Assembly (NCBI RefSeq): GCF_013410115.1
Contig: NZ_JACCCV010000001.1
Coordinates: forward strand, 992,001-1,056,000
DNA: 64,000 bases
Direction of reading: 5' to 3'
Source of the DNA: Tunturiibacter gelidiferens
Lineage (GTDB): Bacteria; Acidobacteriota; Terriglobia; Terriglobales; Acidobacteriaceae
In this document: positions 55,001 through 62,405 of the stretch, piece after piece
Position numbering within the stretch: position 1 is the stretch's first letter
How the letters are laid out: the number at the start of each line of letters is the position of its first letter
Program-made: the position numbers and the translations under genes
Notes under the pieces: generated by a model
The model's database searches: none
What the model was told of the DNA's origin: nothing
The model's input: the letters and a program-made list of their open reading frames with translations, nothing else

Positions 55001-55395
55001 AGATCGCAAAGCCGAATCTCTCCACCGCAAGAAAGGTTCGCGAAGACTACTTCGGGCAGGGAGCGAACAACGCCAACTTCTTCTCAATCCCAATCAACGC
55101 GCCCGGTGGTACGGGGCCGAATCAAGGTTTTTTTGGATCTCTCGGCAGAAACACCTTTCGCGGACCGGCGTATTACGACTTTGACTTCTCGCTTATCAAA
55201 GACACCCCTGTGGGGAGACGCGCGGGCGGTAGTGAACTATTTGATGTGCAGTTCCGGTCAGAATTTTTCAACCTGTTCAACATTGTGGATATGGGCTTGC
55301 CAGCCAACACAATCAAAGGCTCGGGATTCGGTGTCATCAGCAAAACCGCGGGAACCTCCCGGCAGATTCAATTCTCAGTTAAGGTGCTCTTCTGA
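52036..55395 (+). CDS. Second TonB-dependent receptor with carboxypeptidase-regulatory-like domain
   Basis: The 1119-residue outer-membrane protein has a signal peptide (1-20, VSSLLCAQE), a carboxypeptidase-regulatory-like domain (about 26-95; GGTLQNQTGASTKDATI, FPNLPPGDYELDV), a plug with IPLNKRDFSQLLLLAAG and MDGADTSDPEMGG, and a barrel ending ISKTAGTSRQIQFSVKVLF with a terminal Phe. Oar-like, as the protein at 44470, but only distantly similar. It starts 36 bases after FolD. Substrate is unknown: no hydrolase is adjacent. Confidence 0.92.
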   Translation: MRSLQVALFVFFVSSLLCAQELATRSWGGTLQNQTGASTKDATIRLVSKEGELKSNTSADGSFQFPNLPPGDYELDVTVDGIVHHSVESLSLKADSPRAIITLFADGTVAVALRSEETAKTGGEKLSSQTVSAIPLNKRDFSQLLLLAAGTMTDANGQTNFTQQFAINGQRGVEAVFAMDGADTSDPEMGGATFSNFNVDAVQEIQSTSGWMPAEIGRGAAGFTNITTRSGSSGFHGSIFEFLRNSALDARNYFDHPSIAEPGRIPPFRRNEFGFTNGGPVILPHLYDGSGKTFYFGQYQGFRQVLGTTQVLPVPTASERQGIDTTAFPGDTLVITPTPAIAKILSRYPLPNNPTGSYGANTYAVSSKVVTNANQFSVRIDQVLSPNKHLTARFNFNNLFGPTTNPDQTTIDPSFGVVYVDHQRNGVVTYNQTVSPRFSFESSISATRTTPQFPTPNHVDPAVKFNDGLFEAFNSAGGSVMSAYGNLFVARQNFVINIGRHLIKAGGEFRANRDTTYFGISPNGEYDFGGGTAYSPVNITSQSGAHNIRVGDPLPDTLSGLLTGSAFVYTTAVAPSYVSGGDHIGPAAISRNGGAIYAQDTFKITDRVVLDYGLRYEIYSPITERAHRTSGFLMNGSQQEYLDNPQPGYRFDWGGIAPRVQVDWRITNTLHLHAGGGITTIPPNIWQDNFLTGAVPFVIYPHVTAAAGAPILYGFQITSSQLPTFYTPAGQNVFASGNTKSVPSNTVLDIERYQRDLGALSPGAQFTPLNLTGIDRRFGNGYLQTWTLGAERQFGKLTADAAYVGTASVKLPRITFPNSYSGASPGFAPFTQFDSSGNAVGGFGTEQLITNNAHSTYHSLQTSLAGSVVQNGPSVQVSYTWSKSIDDTSGVGANGNTTGAVSIPYPQNPFDIHAEKGPSSFDVTHGFTMSLAQDLQLEKVQFLQPINRKVTAGWELLSISTISSGQPFTVYSGVQQTGAGSNGVDRPNQIAKPNLSTARKVREDYFGQGANNANFFSIPINAPGGTGPNQGFFGSLGRNTFRGPAYYDFDFSLIKDTPVGRRAGGSELFDVQFRSEFFNLFNIVDMGLPANTIKGSGFGVISKTAGTSRQIQFSVKVLF

Positions 55396-55420
55396 GTCGC
55401 TCCATTTGAGGGAGCAGGAT

Positions 55421-55439
55421 AGGACGTCTCTGTCCTTTT
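55421..55439 (+). terminator. Possible terminator after the second TonB receptor
   Basis: AGGAC, a 6-base loop, GTCCT, then TTT lies 26 bases after the receptor stop; a second hairpin GCTCC / GGAGC precedes it at about 55399-55415. The stems are short (5 bp), so termination strength is doubtful. Confidence 0.35.
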
Positions 55440-55610
55440 GCACCTAACGTTCATGCGGCGATGAAAGGAATAGGAGAGAGCCTGCATGGCTAACCCCGAG
55501 CCTTTCCTTTCGGAGGAGCACGAATTCAGCTGACAGTTGGAGCCGCAGCCGAAATTATGAGGGTTATACTTGTGCGACGATTTCGCCAACAACAGAGGTG
55601 AGGCGAGCTG

Positions 55611-57101
55611 ATGGCGCAAGGGCAAGCTCATTCGCATAAAATCCTGCCGATCATCCAACGCTACGGCTTCGCGGTCGTCGCTGTTCTTCTTGCCCTCCTG
55701 CCAGGGCTTCTGCTGCAACACTATAAGTTTCGCGACGTAGAGTTGCCGCTCTTGCTCTTTGCGATCGCTCTCACAGCATGGCACGCCGGAGTCGGACCCG
55801 CAGTGCTATCGATCATCCTCTCGAGCCTGTGTTTCGATTACTTCTTCGCTCCGCCTCTTTATGTTTTTTCCATAACGCCCGCGGACATCCCGGCGATATT
55901 GGTACTGATCTCCTTCGCCGTGTTGATCATCCGTTTCAGTGCCGTAAGACATCGAATCGAGACTCAACTCCTTAAGACTCGCGACAAACTTCAGGCGGAA
56001 GTAATTGAGCGAACCCAACAGGCGAGCCTGCTGAATCTCACCCATGACACGATCTTCGTCCGCGACATGAGCGATGTCATCACCTACTGGAACAGAGGAG
56101 CCGAGGAGTTATACGGTTGGGCGCCATACGAGGCGATTGGGAAACGTTCAAACGATCTGCTGCACACCGTCTTCAGCACACCAAGCGACGACATCGGCGC
56201 GGAGCTATTAGAAACCGGGCGCTGGGAGGGCGAACTCAGGCATGCAAAGTCCGACGGAACTGAGGTAGTGGTGGCAAGCCGATGGTCGTTGCGGCGCGAC
56301 GGGAACAACCTTCCTGTCGCCATTCTGGAAACGAATAACGACATCACAGACCGTCAACGTCGAGAAGAAGAGATTCGTACCCTCAATACCGAACTCGAAA
56401 AAAGGTCGACGGATCTCGAAGCCAGCAATAGGGAACTGGAGGCCTTTGCCTACTCTGTCTCACACGATCTACGCGCACCTCTCCGCCATATGGCCGGATA
56501 TGCGGAGTTGCTCCAGAAAAACTCATCTGCCGCGTTGGACGAGAAGGGGCTGCGGTACATGCGGATGATTCTGGAGGCCGCAAAGCGAATGGGCAATCTT
56601 ATCGACGATCTGTTGGCGTTTTCGCGAATAGGACGCGTCGAAACGCAGAAAAACCAGGTAAATCTGGAGCAATTGGTGAAGGAGGCTCTCATCGAGATAC
56701 GGCCGGAGACCAATGGTCGTAACATCGTCTGGAGAATCGACACACTTCCAGTTTGTTATGGAGACCGTTCCATGCTCAGGCTTGTTCTCGTCAACCTCCT
56801 TTCGAATGCGGTAAAGTTCACACGCCCTCAAGCGAAGCCGGAGATCGAGATCGGATGTGTCGATGGAAACAGAGATGAGGTAGTGGTATTCGTAAAAGAC
56901 AATGGTGCGGGTTTTGATATGAAATATGTAGACAAACTGTTCGGAGTGTTTCAACGTCTGCATCATGCCGACGCGTTCGAAGGTACTGGTATAGGACTCG
57001 CTACCGTTCAGCGCATTATTCATCGCCATGGAGGCAAAGTCCGGGCGGAGGGGATAGTCGATCAAGGCGCGACCTTCTATTTTTCAGTTCCTAGAATCTA
57101 A
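55611..57101 (+). CDS. DUF4118-PAS sensor histidine kinase
   Basis: The 496-residue kinase has four membrane segments in a DUF4118 (KdpD-like) domain (about 12-110), a PAS domain (about 136-248; HDTIFVRDMSDVITYWNRGA), a coiled coil (about 250-278), the HisKA dimerisation domain with His285 in AYSVSHDLRAPLRHM, and a HATPase domain (N box LLSNAVKFTR, G boxes VFVKDNGAGFD and EGTGIGLATV). The kinase most resembles the phytochrome-like class paired with Rcp1 regulators. It is followed 15 bases later by exactly such a regulator, which is its likely partner. Confidence 0.94.
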   Translation: MAQGQAHSHKILPIIQRYGFAVVAVLLALLPGLLLQHYKFRDVELPLLLFAIALTAWHAGVGPAVLSIILSSLCFDYFFAPPLYVFSITPADIPAILVLISFAVLIIRFSAVRHRIETQLLKTRDKLQAEVIERTQQASLLNLTHDTIFVRDMSDVITYWNRGAEELYGWAPYEAIGKRSNDLLHTVFSTPSDDIGAELLETGRWEGELRHAKSDGTEVVVASRWSLRRDGNNLPVAILETNNDITDRQRREEEIRTLNTELEKRSTDLEASNRELEAFAYSVSHDLRAPLRHMAGYAELLQKNSSAALDEKGLRYMRMILEAAKRMGNLIDDLLAFSRIGRVETQKNQVNLEQLVKEALIEIRPETNGRNIVWRIDTLPVCYGDRSMLRLVLVNLLSNAVKFTRPQAKPEIEIGCVDGNRDEVVVFVKDNGAGFDMKYVDKLFGVFQRLHHADAFEGTGIGLATVQRIIHRHGGKVRAEGIVDQGATFYFSVPRI

Positions 57102-57116
57102 AGTCAGGATGAAGCC

Positions 57117-57566
57117 ATGGAAAGACTGGGACGTATCTTGATGGTGGAGGACGACTCTAAGGACGTCGAACTCACTTTGACGGCACTCGAAGACTACAAC
57201 CTCGCAAATGAGGTCGTCGTCGCTCGAGACGGCGAAGAAGCCCTGGACTACCTCTATTGCCGCGGCAAATTCACAACACGTTCCTGCGATAACCCCGCCG
57301 TCATCCTGCTGGATCTGAAGCTGCCCAAGGTCGATGGATTAGAGGTGTTGAAGCAGATCAAATCTGACGAGAATTTGAAGTTCATTCCTGTCGTCGTGCT
57401 CACCTCCTCCAAGGAGGAAAAGGATCTGGTGACAAGTTACAAACTAGGAGTGAACGCCTACGTCGTAAAGCCGGTCGATTTTCATCAGTTCGTCAACGCC
57501 ATCAAGGAACTCGGCGCCTTCTGGGCTGTCATTAATGTTCCTCCGCCAGCGAGCGTGAATAAGTGA
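57117..57566 (+). CDS. Rcp1-like single-domain response regulator
   Basis: A 149-residue receiver-only protein: MVEDDSKDVELTLTALE at the N-terminus with the acidic pair, phospho-acceptor Asp66 in VILLDLKLPKVDG, VVLTSSKEEKD with the Thr/Ser switch, and Lys118 in AYVVKPVDF. The inserted EALDYLYCRGKF is the hallmark of Rcp1-type regulators of hybrid light or redox kinases. No output domain, so it probably passes phosphate on or acts by protein contact. Its TGA overlaps the GTG of the next gene (GTGA, 57563-57566). Confidence 0.94.
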   Translation: MERLGRILMVEDDSKDVELTLTALEDYNLANEVVVARDGEEALDYLYCRGKFTTRSCDNPAVILLDLKLPKVDGLEVLKQIKSDENLKFIPVVVLTSSKEEKDLVTSYKLGVNAYVVKPVDFHQFVNAIKELGAFWAVINVPPPASVNK

Positions 57567-59794
57567 GCACGAGCCACCGTCTGCGGATCCTCTCCCTTGA
57601 GGACGATCCTAACGACACCGAACTGATTCAGGCCTCCCTCGAGACCGAAGGCATAGACTGTGTAGTTACACGGGTCGACACTCAGGCTGCATTCAGCGCC
57701 TCGCTGGAACAAGGCGGGATTGATCTCATTCTCGCGGACTATAAGCTTCCCTCGTTTGACGGTCTCTCAGCCCTGAAGCTCGCGACGAGCATCAGCCCCG
57801 AGGTGCCATTCTTGTTTGTCTCCGGAACGCTCGGGGAAGAGGTAGCCATTGAAGCGCTGAAGATCGGTGCCACAGACTATGTTCTCAAGACCAGGCTTTC
57901 GAGGCTGGCGCCGTCCGTCCTTCGCGCCCTCCGCGAAGCCGACGGGAGAACCGAACGCAAGCGGACCGAGAAAGCGCTCAGTCGCAGCGAGACATTTTTG
58001 GCCGAGGCCCAGCGCCTGAGCCGCACAGGCAGCTTCGGATGGAACATCCGCACCAGGGAAGTCTTTTGGTCCGCCGAGACATACCGTGTCTTTGAATGCG
58101 AACCGGGGACAACGCCCTCGGTCGAGCTGGTCGTCGAGCGAACCCACCCCGAGGACCGCGAACGTCTTCAACACGTCTTCGAACATGCCTCTGAGACGGG
58201 CGACTTCGACATCGAGCATCGACTGATCTCGGACGACGGCTCCATAAAGCACGTTCGTGTAGTCGCGCGTGTCATCAGAGGCGACGAACCGGAAGATCTG
58301 CAAATCGTTGGAGCCGTCACCGACGTCACCGAAGCCAAGCGGGCACAGGACGCCCTGCGACGGAGTGAAGGTTACTTAGCCGACGCGCAGAGATTAACCC
58401 GCACTGGCAGTTGGGCCTACGACGTAGCCACAAGACGCGGTATTCACTGGTCGCAAGAGAACTTTCGGTTGTTGGGCTTTGATCCAAAAGAAGGTGTTCC
58501 CCCGCACGACAAGTTCTTTCAGCGCATCCATCCAGACGACCAGGAAAATTACAGCAACGCCTTCGAAAGCGCAATCACTCATCAACAGCCCGATCTCGAC
58601 CTCGAGTACCGGGTCGTTCTTCCCAATGGAGAAACCAGGTACGTCCACTCCGTCGGCCATCCTGTCTTCGACAACTCCGGCAACTTCTCCGAATACATCG
58701 GCACCGCAATGGACGTGACCGAACAGCACAACGCGAGAGCAGCTCTGGAGACGGCCTTTCAAGAGATACAAACCCTCAAGGATCAGCTCTACAAAGAGAA
58801 CATCGCCCTCCGCGAAGAGATCGTTCAGACCTCCATGTTTGAGGAGATCGTTGGCGAGTCGCCCGCTCTGCGCGCCGTGCTCGCCCGCGTCACCAAAGTC
58901 GCACCAACCGATTCAACCGTCTTGATCACCGGTGAAACAGGAACCGGCAAGGAGTTGATCGCACGCGCGATTCACAAGCGCTCCCAGCGCTCAGCTCGCG
59001 CCTTCGTCAGCGTCAACTGCGCCGCTATCCCTGCCTCACTCATCTCCTCCGAGCTCTTCGGGCACGAAAAGGGCGCGTTCACTGGCGCCATGCAACGCCG
59101 TCTCGGCCGCTTCGAGTTAGCCGAAGGAGGCACGCTCTTCCTCGACGAGATCGGAGAGCTCCCGCCCGAGACGCAGATCGCCCTGCTGCGTGTTCTGCAG
59201 GAGCGCGAGTTTGAGCGCGTCGGTGGCTCCAAGGTAATTCGTGCGAACGTTCGCGTCATCGCCGCGACCAATCGGGACCTTCAGGGGTTGATTGACGCTG
59301 GTACATTCCGCGGCGATCTCTACTATCGCTTCAACGTATTTCCCATCGAGATGCCATCTCTTCGACAGCGCCGAGAAGACATCCCTCTCCTGGTCGAATA
59401 CTTCATCGATCGCTACTCCGCGAAGACAGGGAAGAAGATTCGAAGTATCGACAAGTCGACGCTCGACCGCCTTCGGCAGTACGCGTGGCCCGGCAACATT
59501 CGCGAGCTTCAAAATGTAGTCGAACGATCCGTCATTCTCGGCGAATCCGAGATCTTCACTGTGGATGGAAGCTGGCTCTCCGGAGGAGTCGAGCAACCGG
59601 ATCGAGCCGGCCCAACCCTTCTCAAAATCCCTCCCTCCCAGGAGAAGCGCGCAATCGAAGCCGCGCTCGCCGAGGCGCACGGTCGAGTCTCCGGCCCGTC
59701 GGGTGCCGCAGCAAGGCTTGGAATTCCTCCCTCAACCCTCGACTCCAAAATCAAGACGCTCAACATAAACAAACACCGCTTCACAACGAACTAA
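57563..59794 (+). CDS. REC-PAS-PAS sigma-54-dependent activator
   Basis: A 743-residue activator: receiver domain (1-125) with Asp59 in LILADYKLPSFDG, two PAS domains (about 140-260 and 265-388), a coiled coil (about 390-420), the AAA+ domain with Walker A GETGTGKE (457-464), GAFTGA (504-509), Walker B LFLDEIGELP, and a C-terminal Fis-like helix-turn-helix (GAAARLGIPPSTLDSKI). The start is GTG 57563, coupled to the Rcp1-like gene. The combination of receiver and two PAS sensors in an enhancer-binding protein suggests several input signals. Target promoters are unknown; a candidate GG-N10-GC element lies at 59895-59908. Confidence 0.93.
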   Translation: MSTSHRLRILSLEDDPNDTELIQASLETEGIDCVVTRVDTQAAFSASLEQGGIDLILADYKLPSFDGLSALKLATSISPEVPFLFVSGTLGEEVAIEALKIGATDYVLKTRLSRLAPSVLRALREADGRTERKRTEKALSRSETFLAEAQRLSRTGSFGWNIRTREVFWSAETYRVFECEPGTTPSVELVVERTHPEDRERLQHVFEHASETGDFDIEHRLISDDGSIKHVRVVARVIRGDEPEDLQIVGAVTDVTEAKRAQDALRRSEGYLADAQRLTRTGSWAYDVATRRGIHWSQENFRLLGFDPKEGVPPHDKFFQRIHPDDQENYSNAFESAITHQQPDLDLEYRVVLPNGETRYVHSVGHPVFDNSGNFSEYIGTAMDVTEQHNARAALETAFQEIQTLKDQLYKENIALREEIVQTSMFEEIVGESPALRAVLARVTKVAPTDSTVLITGETGTGKELIARAIHKRSQRSARAFVSVNCAAIPASLISSELFGHEKGAFTGAMQRRLGRFELAEGGTLFLDEIGELPPETQIALLRVLQEREFERVGGSKVIRANVRVIAATNRDLQGLIDAGTFRGDLYYRFNVFPIEMPSLRQRREDIPLLVEYFIDRYSAKTGKKIRSIDKSTLDRLRQYAWPGNIRELQNVVERSVILGESEIFTVDGSWLSGGVEQPDRAGPTLLKIPPSQEKRAIEAALAEAHGRVSGPSGAAARLGIPPSTLDSKIKTLNINKHRFTTN

Positions 59795-59812
59795 GCGTCC
59801 GAATCCTCTCCC

Positions 59813-59851
59813 GCTAATTCACGAAATTCGCTAATTCACGAAATTCGTGAA
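59813..59851. repeat. Direct repeat ending in a palindrome upstream of the STAS gene
   Basis: The 17-base unit GCTAATTCACGAAATTC occurs twice in tandem (59813-59829 and 59830-59846). The second copy extends into the perfect palindrome TTCACGAAATTCGTGAA at 59835-59851. It lies 19 bases after the activator stop and about 70 bases before the STAS gene. It could be an operator, a weak terminator or an intergenic repeat. Confidence 0.6.
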
Positions 59852-59894
59852 ACCGGATACTCTCAGGTCCATTTAGTATCAGCAACTTACAAAC

Positions 59895-59908
59895 GGTCAT
59901 GCAGTTGC
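59895..59908 (+). promoter_or_regulatory. Weak candidate sigma-54 promoter for the STAS-HATPase pair
   Basis: GG at 59895-59896 and GC at 59907-59908 are separated by exactly 10 bases, and the -12 box reads TTGCA as in the consensus; the -24 box matches only in GG. It would start transcription near 59920, leaving almost no leader before ATG 59924, which indeed lacks a ribosome site. The adjacent sigma-54 activator makes it worth noting. Confidence 0.25.
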
Positions 59909-59923
59909 AAATAAATCGCTCAA

Positions 59924-60199
59924 ATGTTCAAGATTCGAAGATCCGAGGACAAGGGGCTTGTGACCTTCGCCCTCAGTGGCCGAATCCAGGAGGAGCATCT
60001 ACCGGAGTTACAGAAACTCCTGGAAGTCGAGACTCAAGCCAAATCAACCGCCATAACGCTTGATCTCGTCGATGTGAGGCTGGTAGACCGGGAAGCAATC
60101 CGGTTTCTAGCCACCTGCGAGGCTCAGGGAATCATGCTCAAGAATTGCCCATCGTACGTCCGTGAGTGGATTGAAACAGGCAGGGGGTATAAGCAATGA
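59924..60199 (+). CDS. STAS-domain protein without phosphorylatable Ser
   Basis: A 91-residue STAS-like protein: FKIRRSEDKGLVTFALSGRI, then ITLDLVDVRLVDREAIRFLA, and a C-terminal NCPSYVREWIETGRG. In anti-anti-sigma factors the segment after the strand reads DSSG with a phosphorylatable Ser; here it is DREA, so regulation by Ser phosphorylation is not expected. The TGA overlaps the ATG of the HATPase gene (60196-60199). No ribosome site precedes the ATG. Probably a protein-interaction module for its neighbour. Confidence 0.85.
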   Translation: MFKIRRSEDKGLVTFALSGRIQEEHLPELQKLLEVETQAKSTAITLDLVDVRLVDREAIRFLATCEAQGIMLKNCPSYVREWIETGRGYKQ

Positions 60200-60801
60200 A
60201 TCAAAGCATTGAGCAAACCATAAGCACCATCGAAGCCGTCTCTTCCCGAGACCTCGGCCCGCTCTTGGGAAAGGTGTCCGCCGGCCCATCCGAGCGCTCG
60301 TTTGGTGGAGTTCTGCGCCGGGCTCGTCGCGTTTTTGACGACGGCCTCACCATCTTGCCGAAACTCCGCGCTCCAGGGTGCACCTCTCCAACTATCGAAC
60401 AGTCTCTCTCCGGATTTCTCGAGAATTTCTCAACCGCTGGAGCACGCTGTCAGATCTGGGTCACCGGAAAGCCGCAGTTACTGGAGCCAACGATCCTCGA
60501 GGAGCTCACGTTGATTGGACGAGAGGCGCTGGCCAACGCGTTGCAGCACTCTCAAGCGACACTCATAGAGGCCGAGGTAGAGTACTCGACCCGCGGATTG
60601 CGCCTCATCGTCCGCGACAACGGACGCGGAATGGCTCGACCCGACGTGCGCTCGGGAACAGACACCCACTGGGGCGTGTCGGGAATGCGTGAGCGGGCAA
60701 GAAGGATCGGCGCACAACTCAGCATATGGAGTCGATTCGGAGCCGGGACAGAGGTCGAGATCTGCATCCCGAACCGCTTCGTCGCCATCACGTGGGCCTG
60801 A
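60196..60801 (+). CDS. Orphan HATPase-domain protein (histidine-kinase-like, no phospho-acceptor domain)
   Basis: A 201-residue soluble protein whose C-terminal half is a HATPase_c domain of the NarX/LiaS type: N box LIGREALANALQHS, G1 VRDNGRGM and G2 WGVSGMRERARRIGAQL. The N-terminal part (ARRVFDDGLTILPKL, FSTAGARCQIWVTG) looks like the end of a HisKA_3 kinase core, but the dimerisation helix with its His is missing. It lacks sensor and membrane segments. Coupled to the STAS gene by ATGA, it may be an ATP-binding regulator rather than a kinase. Confidence 0.85.
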   Translation: MNQSIEQTISTIEAVSSRDLGPLLGKVSAGPSERSFGGVLRRARRVFDDGLTILPKLRAPGCTSPTIEQSLSGFLENFSTAGARCQIWVTGKPQLLEPTILEELTLIGREALANALQHSQATLIEAEVEYSTRGLRLIVRDNGRGMARPDVRSGTDTHWGVSGMRERARRIGAQLSIWSRFGAGTEVEICIPNRFVAITWA

Positions 60802-61535
60802 TCGAACTCGTAAAACTCAGGAACAGTTTTCTTTGTGCATTCTTTTCTGAGATAACTTCTCCATCGGCTCTTCGCCCTTTGTCGTCTTCGGACCTCTCGT
60901 TGCACCCCAATCGAGCTATCTTCCCCCAAACCTAAATCGGCTTTCCTGCGAAGTCGTTTGCAGCAACAAATGTCTTCAGAAAACCGAGGTTCTGCGCGAG
61001 CAATCCTGCACCGAAAGATTGAATTCCTAGTTAGACGAACGCTTCAACCGCGCGGAAGGAAATGGGCCGATCAAACTTATTGCGGTAGACACAAAGTTTT
61101 CGGTCAAACGGGCTAACATCTCGAAGAGCATCGACCTACTCCGGCATATCACTCTCATCGCAGGGGTCGCCATAGCGACCACCACATTCGCGTGGGCCGA
61201 GTGATGCTCTGCAACCACCCTGCTTAGCGCCTTTCATAAGCAAACACCCAAGAATCGTCATCTCAACCGAACCAACTCCATAACACCTAAAAATCGTCAT
61301 CTCGACCGAAGCGACGGAACGTCTCATCGTCCGTCGCGCAGTGGAGAGCCCCCGCATTTCGCTCTTGCTGTTATCTGTCCTCCCTCGAACCCTGCAATAA
61401 TCCAGCTATGATCCAGTAATAAAAAGAATCGAGTCCTGCGCGCTTTTAGCGCCGATTCGCCGTATTCCACTGGATGGCCGCTTAATATGCGGCGGCCAAC
61501 CCTGTGGATCGGCATCGAATATACTAAGTGCTGGC
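60802..61535. other. Long intergenic region with GTCATCTC repeats
   Basis: About 730 bases without a recognisable gene. AATCGTCATCTC(A/G)ACCGAA occurs at 61253-61271 and 61292-61310. The second copy runs into a hairpin, GCGACGGAACG / CGTCCGTCGC (61311-61337, one bulged base). The start GTCAT plus an adjacent palindrome recalls the repeats before tRNA-Ser. Confidence 0.55.
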
Positions 61536-61772
61536 ATGAGCGAAGAAGATCTCAAACAACGGCTTGCGTATTTTCAGCAAAGGCTCGAAGAGGCCAAGCG
61601 AAGACACTCCGCGAAAGAGCCGCACCCCCGAACCTTCGATGCTGGTTACACCACAGATACCTTCAAGACCTGGGCAGAATCAATCGCCGTTATCAACGAA
61701 CGCCTTGCAACCATAAACGATCAGCTAAAGGCGGAGACCCAAAAGTCCCATTCAACTTCAAAAGACCGTTAA
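61536..61772 (+). CDS. Small coiled-coil protein of unknown function
   Basis: A 78-residue hydrophilic protein, mostly helical: EEDLKQRLAYFQQRLEEAKR and WAESIAVINERLATINDQLK have heptad-like spacing of Leu/Ile and could form an antiparallel coiled coil. No signal peptide. The ATG lacks a clear ribosome site, so reality of the gene is only moderately supported, mainly by amino acid composition. Confidence 0.5.
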   Translation: MSEEDLKQRLAYFQQRLEEAKRRHSAKEPHPRTFDAGYTTDTFKTWAESIAVINERLATINDQLKAETQKSHSTSKDR

Positions 61773-61906
61773 AACAACATCACCGTAGCTGAAGAACAGC
61801 TGCAAGTCGACTCGGGCCTTGAGTTCCAAGCGGGCCGGGCAACTCCTCCGAGAGTTTACTCATCTGACAACAGAACAACCTAAACCTTCTTGTAAGGGAG
61901 ATCGTC

Positions 61907-62098
61907 ATGGCTGATCAAGCCTCTGCTACACATCCCCATCGTCCAAAGATGGATGGATCATCTGATTCGATTTGTTTGAATTGCTTAGCGACAGTCGCCG
62001 CAAAACAAGAAGCTGACCGGTCCGACGCCGAACTACGCCACGTCTGCAGTCCTTACTTCACAGCGAAGCGGACCTCCCTCCTGCAGCAGCCTGCCTGA
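61907..62098 (+). CDS. Small protein with C-x2-C ... H-x-C motif
   Basis: A 63-residue protein with SICLNCLATVAAKQEAD followed by ELRHVCSPY; Cys at about 24 and 27 and the His-x-Cys at about 48-50 could bind zinc. I associate similar short proteins with the Terriglobia but cannot name a family. GGGAG lies 6 bases before the ATG, supporting real translation. Confidence 0.65.
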   Translation: MADQASATHPHRPKMDGSSDSICLNCLATVAAKQEADRSDAELRHVCSPYFTAKRTSLLQQPA

Positions 62099-62405
62099 AT
62101 TCGGAAGCCTGAAGGTTCTCGCTCACCAGGTAAGTCCGTAAAATACCGACGCAACGAAGTCAACCGCGGGGATGGAGCTACTATCAACATTCCGGCAGAG
62201 ACTCGTTTTTCCGACGATTCCCATAAGGGGAAAGCTAAAAAATAAATGCTGAATCGGTGGCGTATTTTTCAGAGCCTGAAAAGTGTCAGTCAAATGACCA
62301 TCTTTACCACGCAATCCACCACGAGATGACCATCAAAACACCACGTTCTAAAACCCATTTCCCCCAAAATCGCCCCAAAAACACACTTAGTGCCCTTTGA
62401 AAAAT
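62099..62405. repeat. Intergenic stretch with AACACCAC-type repeat
   Basis: No gene is visible. AAAACACCACG at 62335-62345 begins a segment (62335-62392) that resembles 25040-25093: AAAACACCACGT, a short variable stretch, AAAAC(A)CCCA, TTTC, CAAAATC, CCCA, AAAACAC. It lies directly after the end of the minus-strand MFS gene, as the first block lies after the GH3 gene. Confidence 0.55.
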
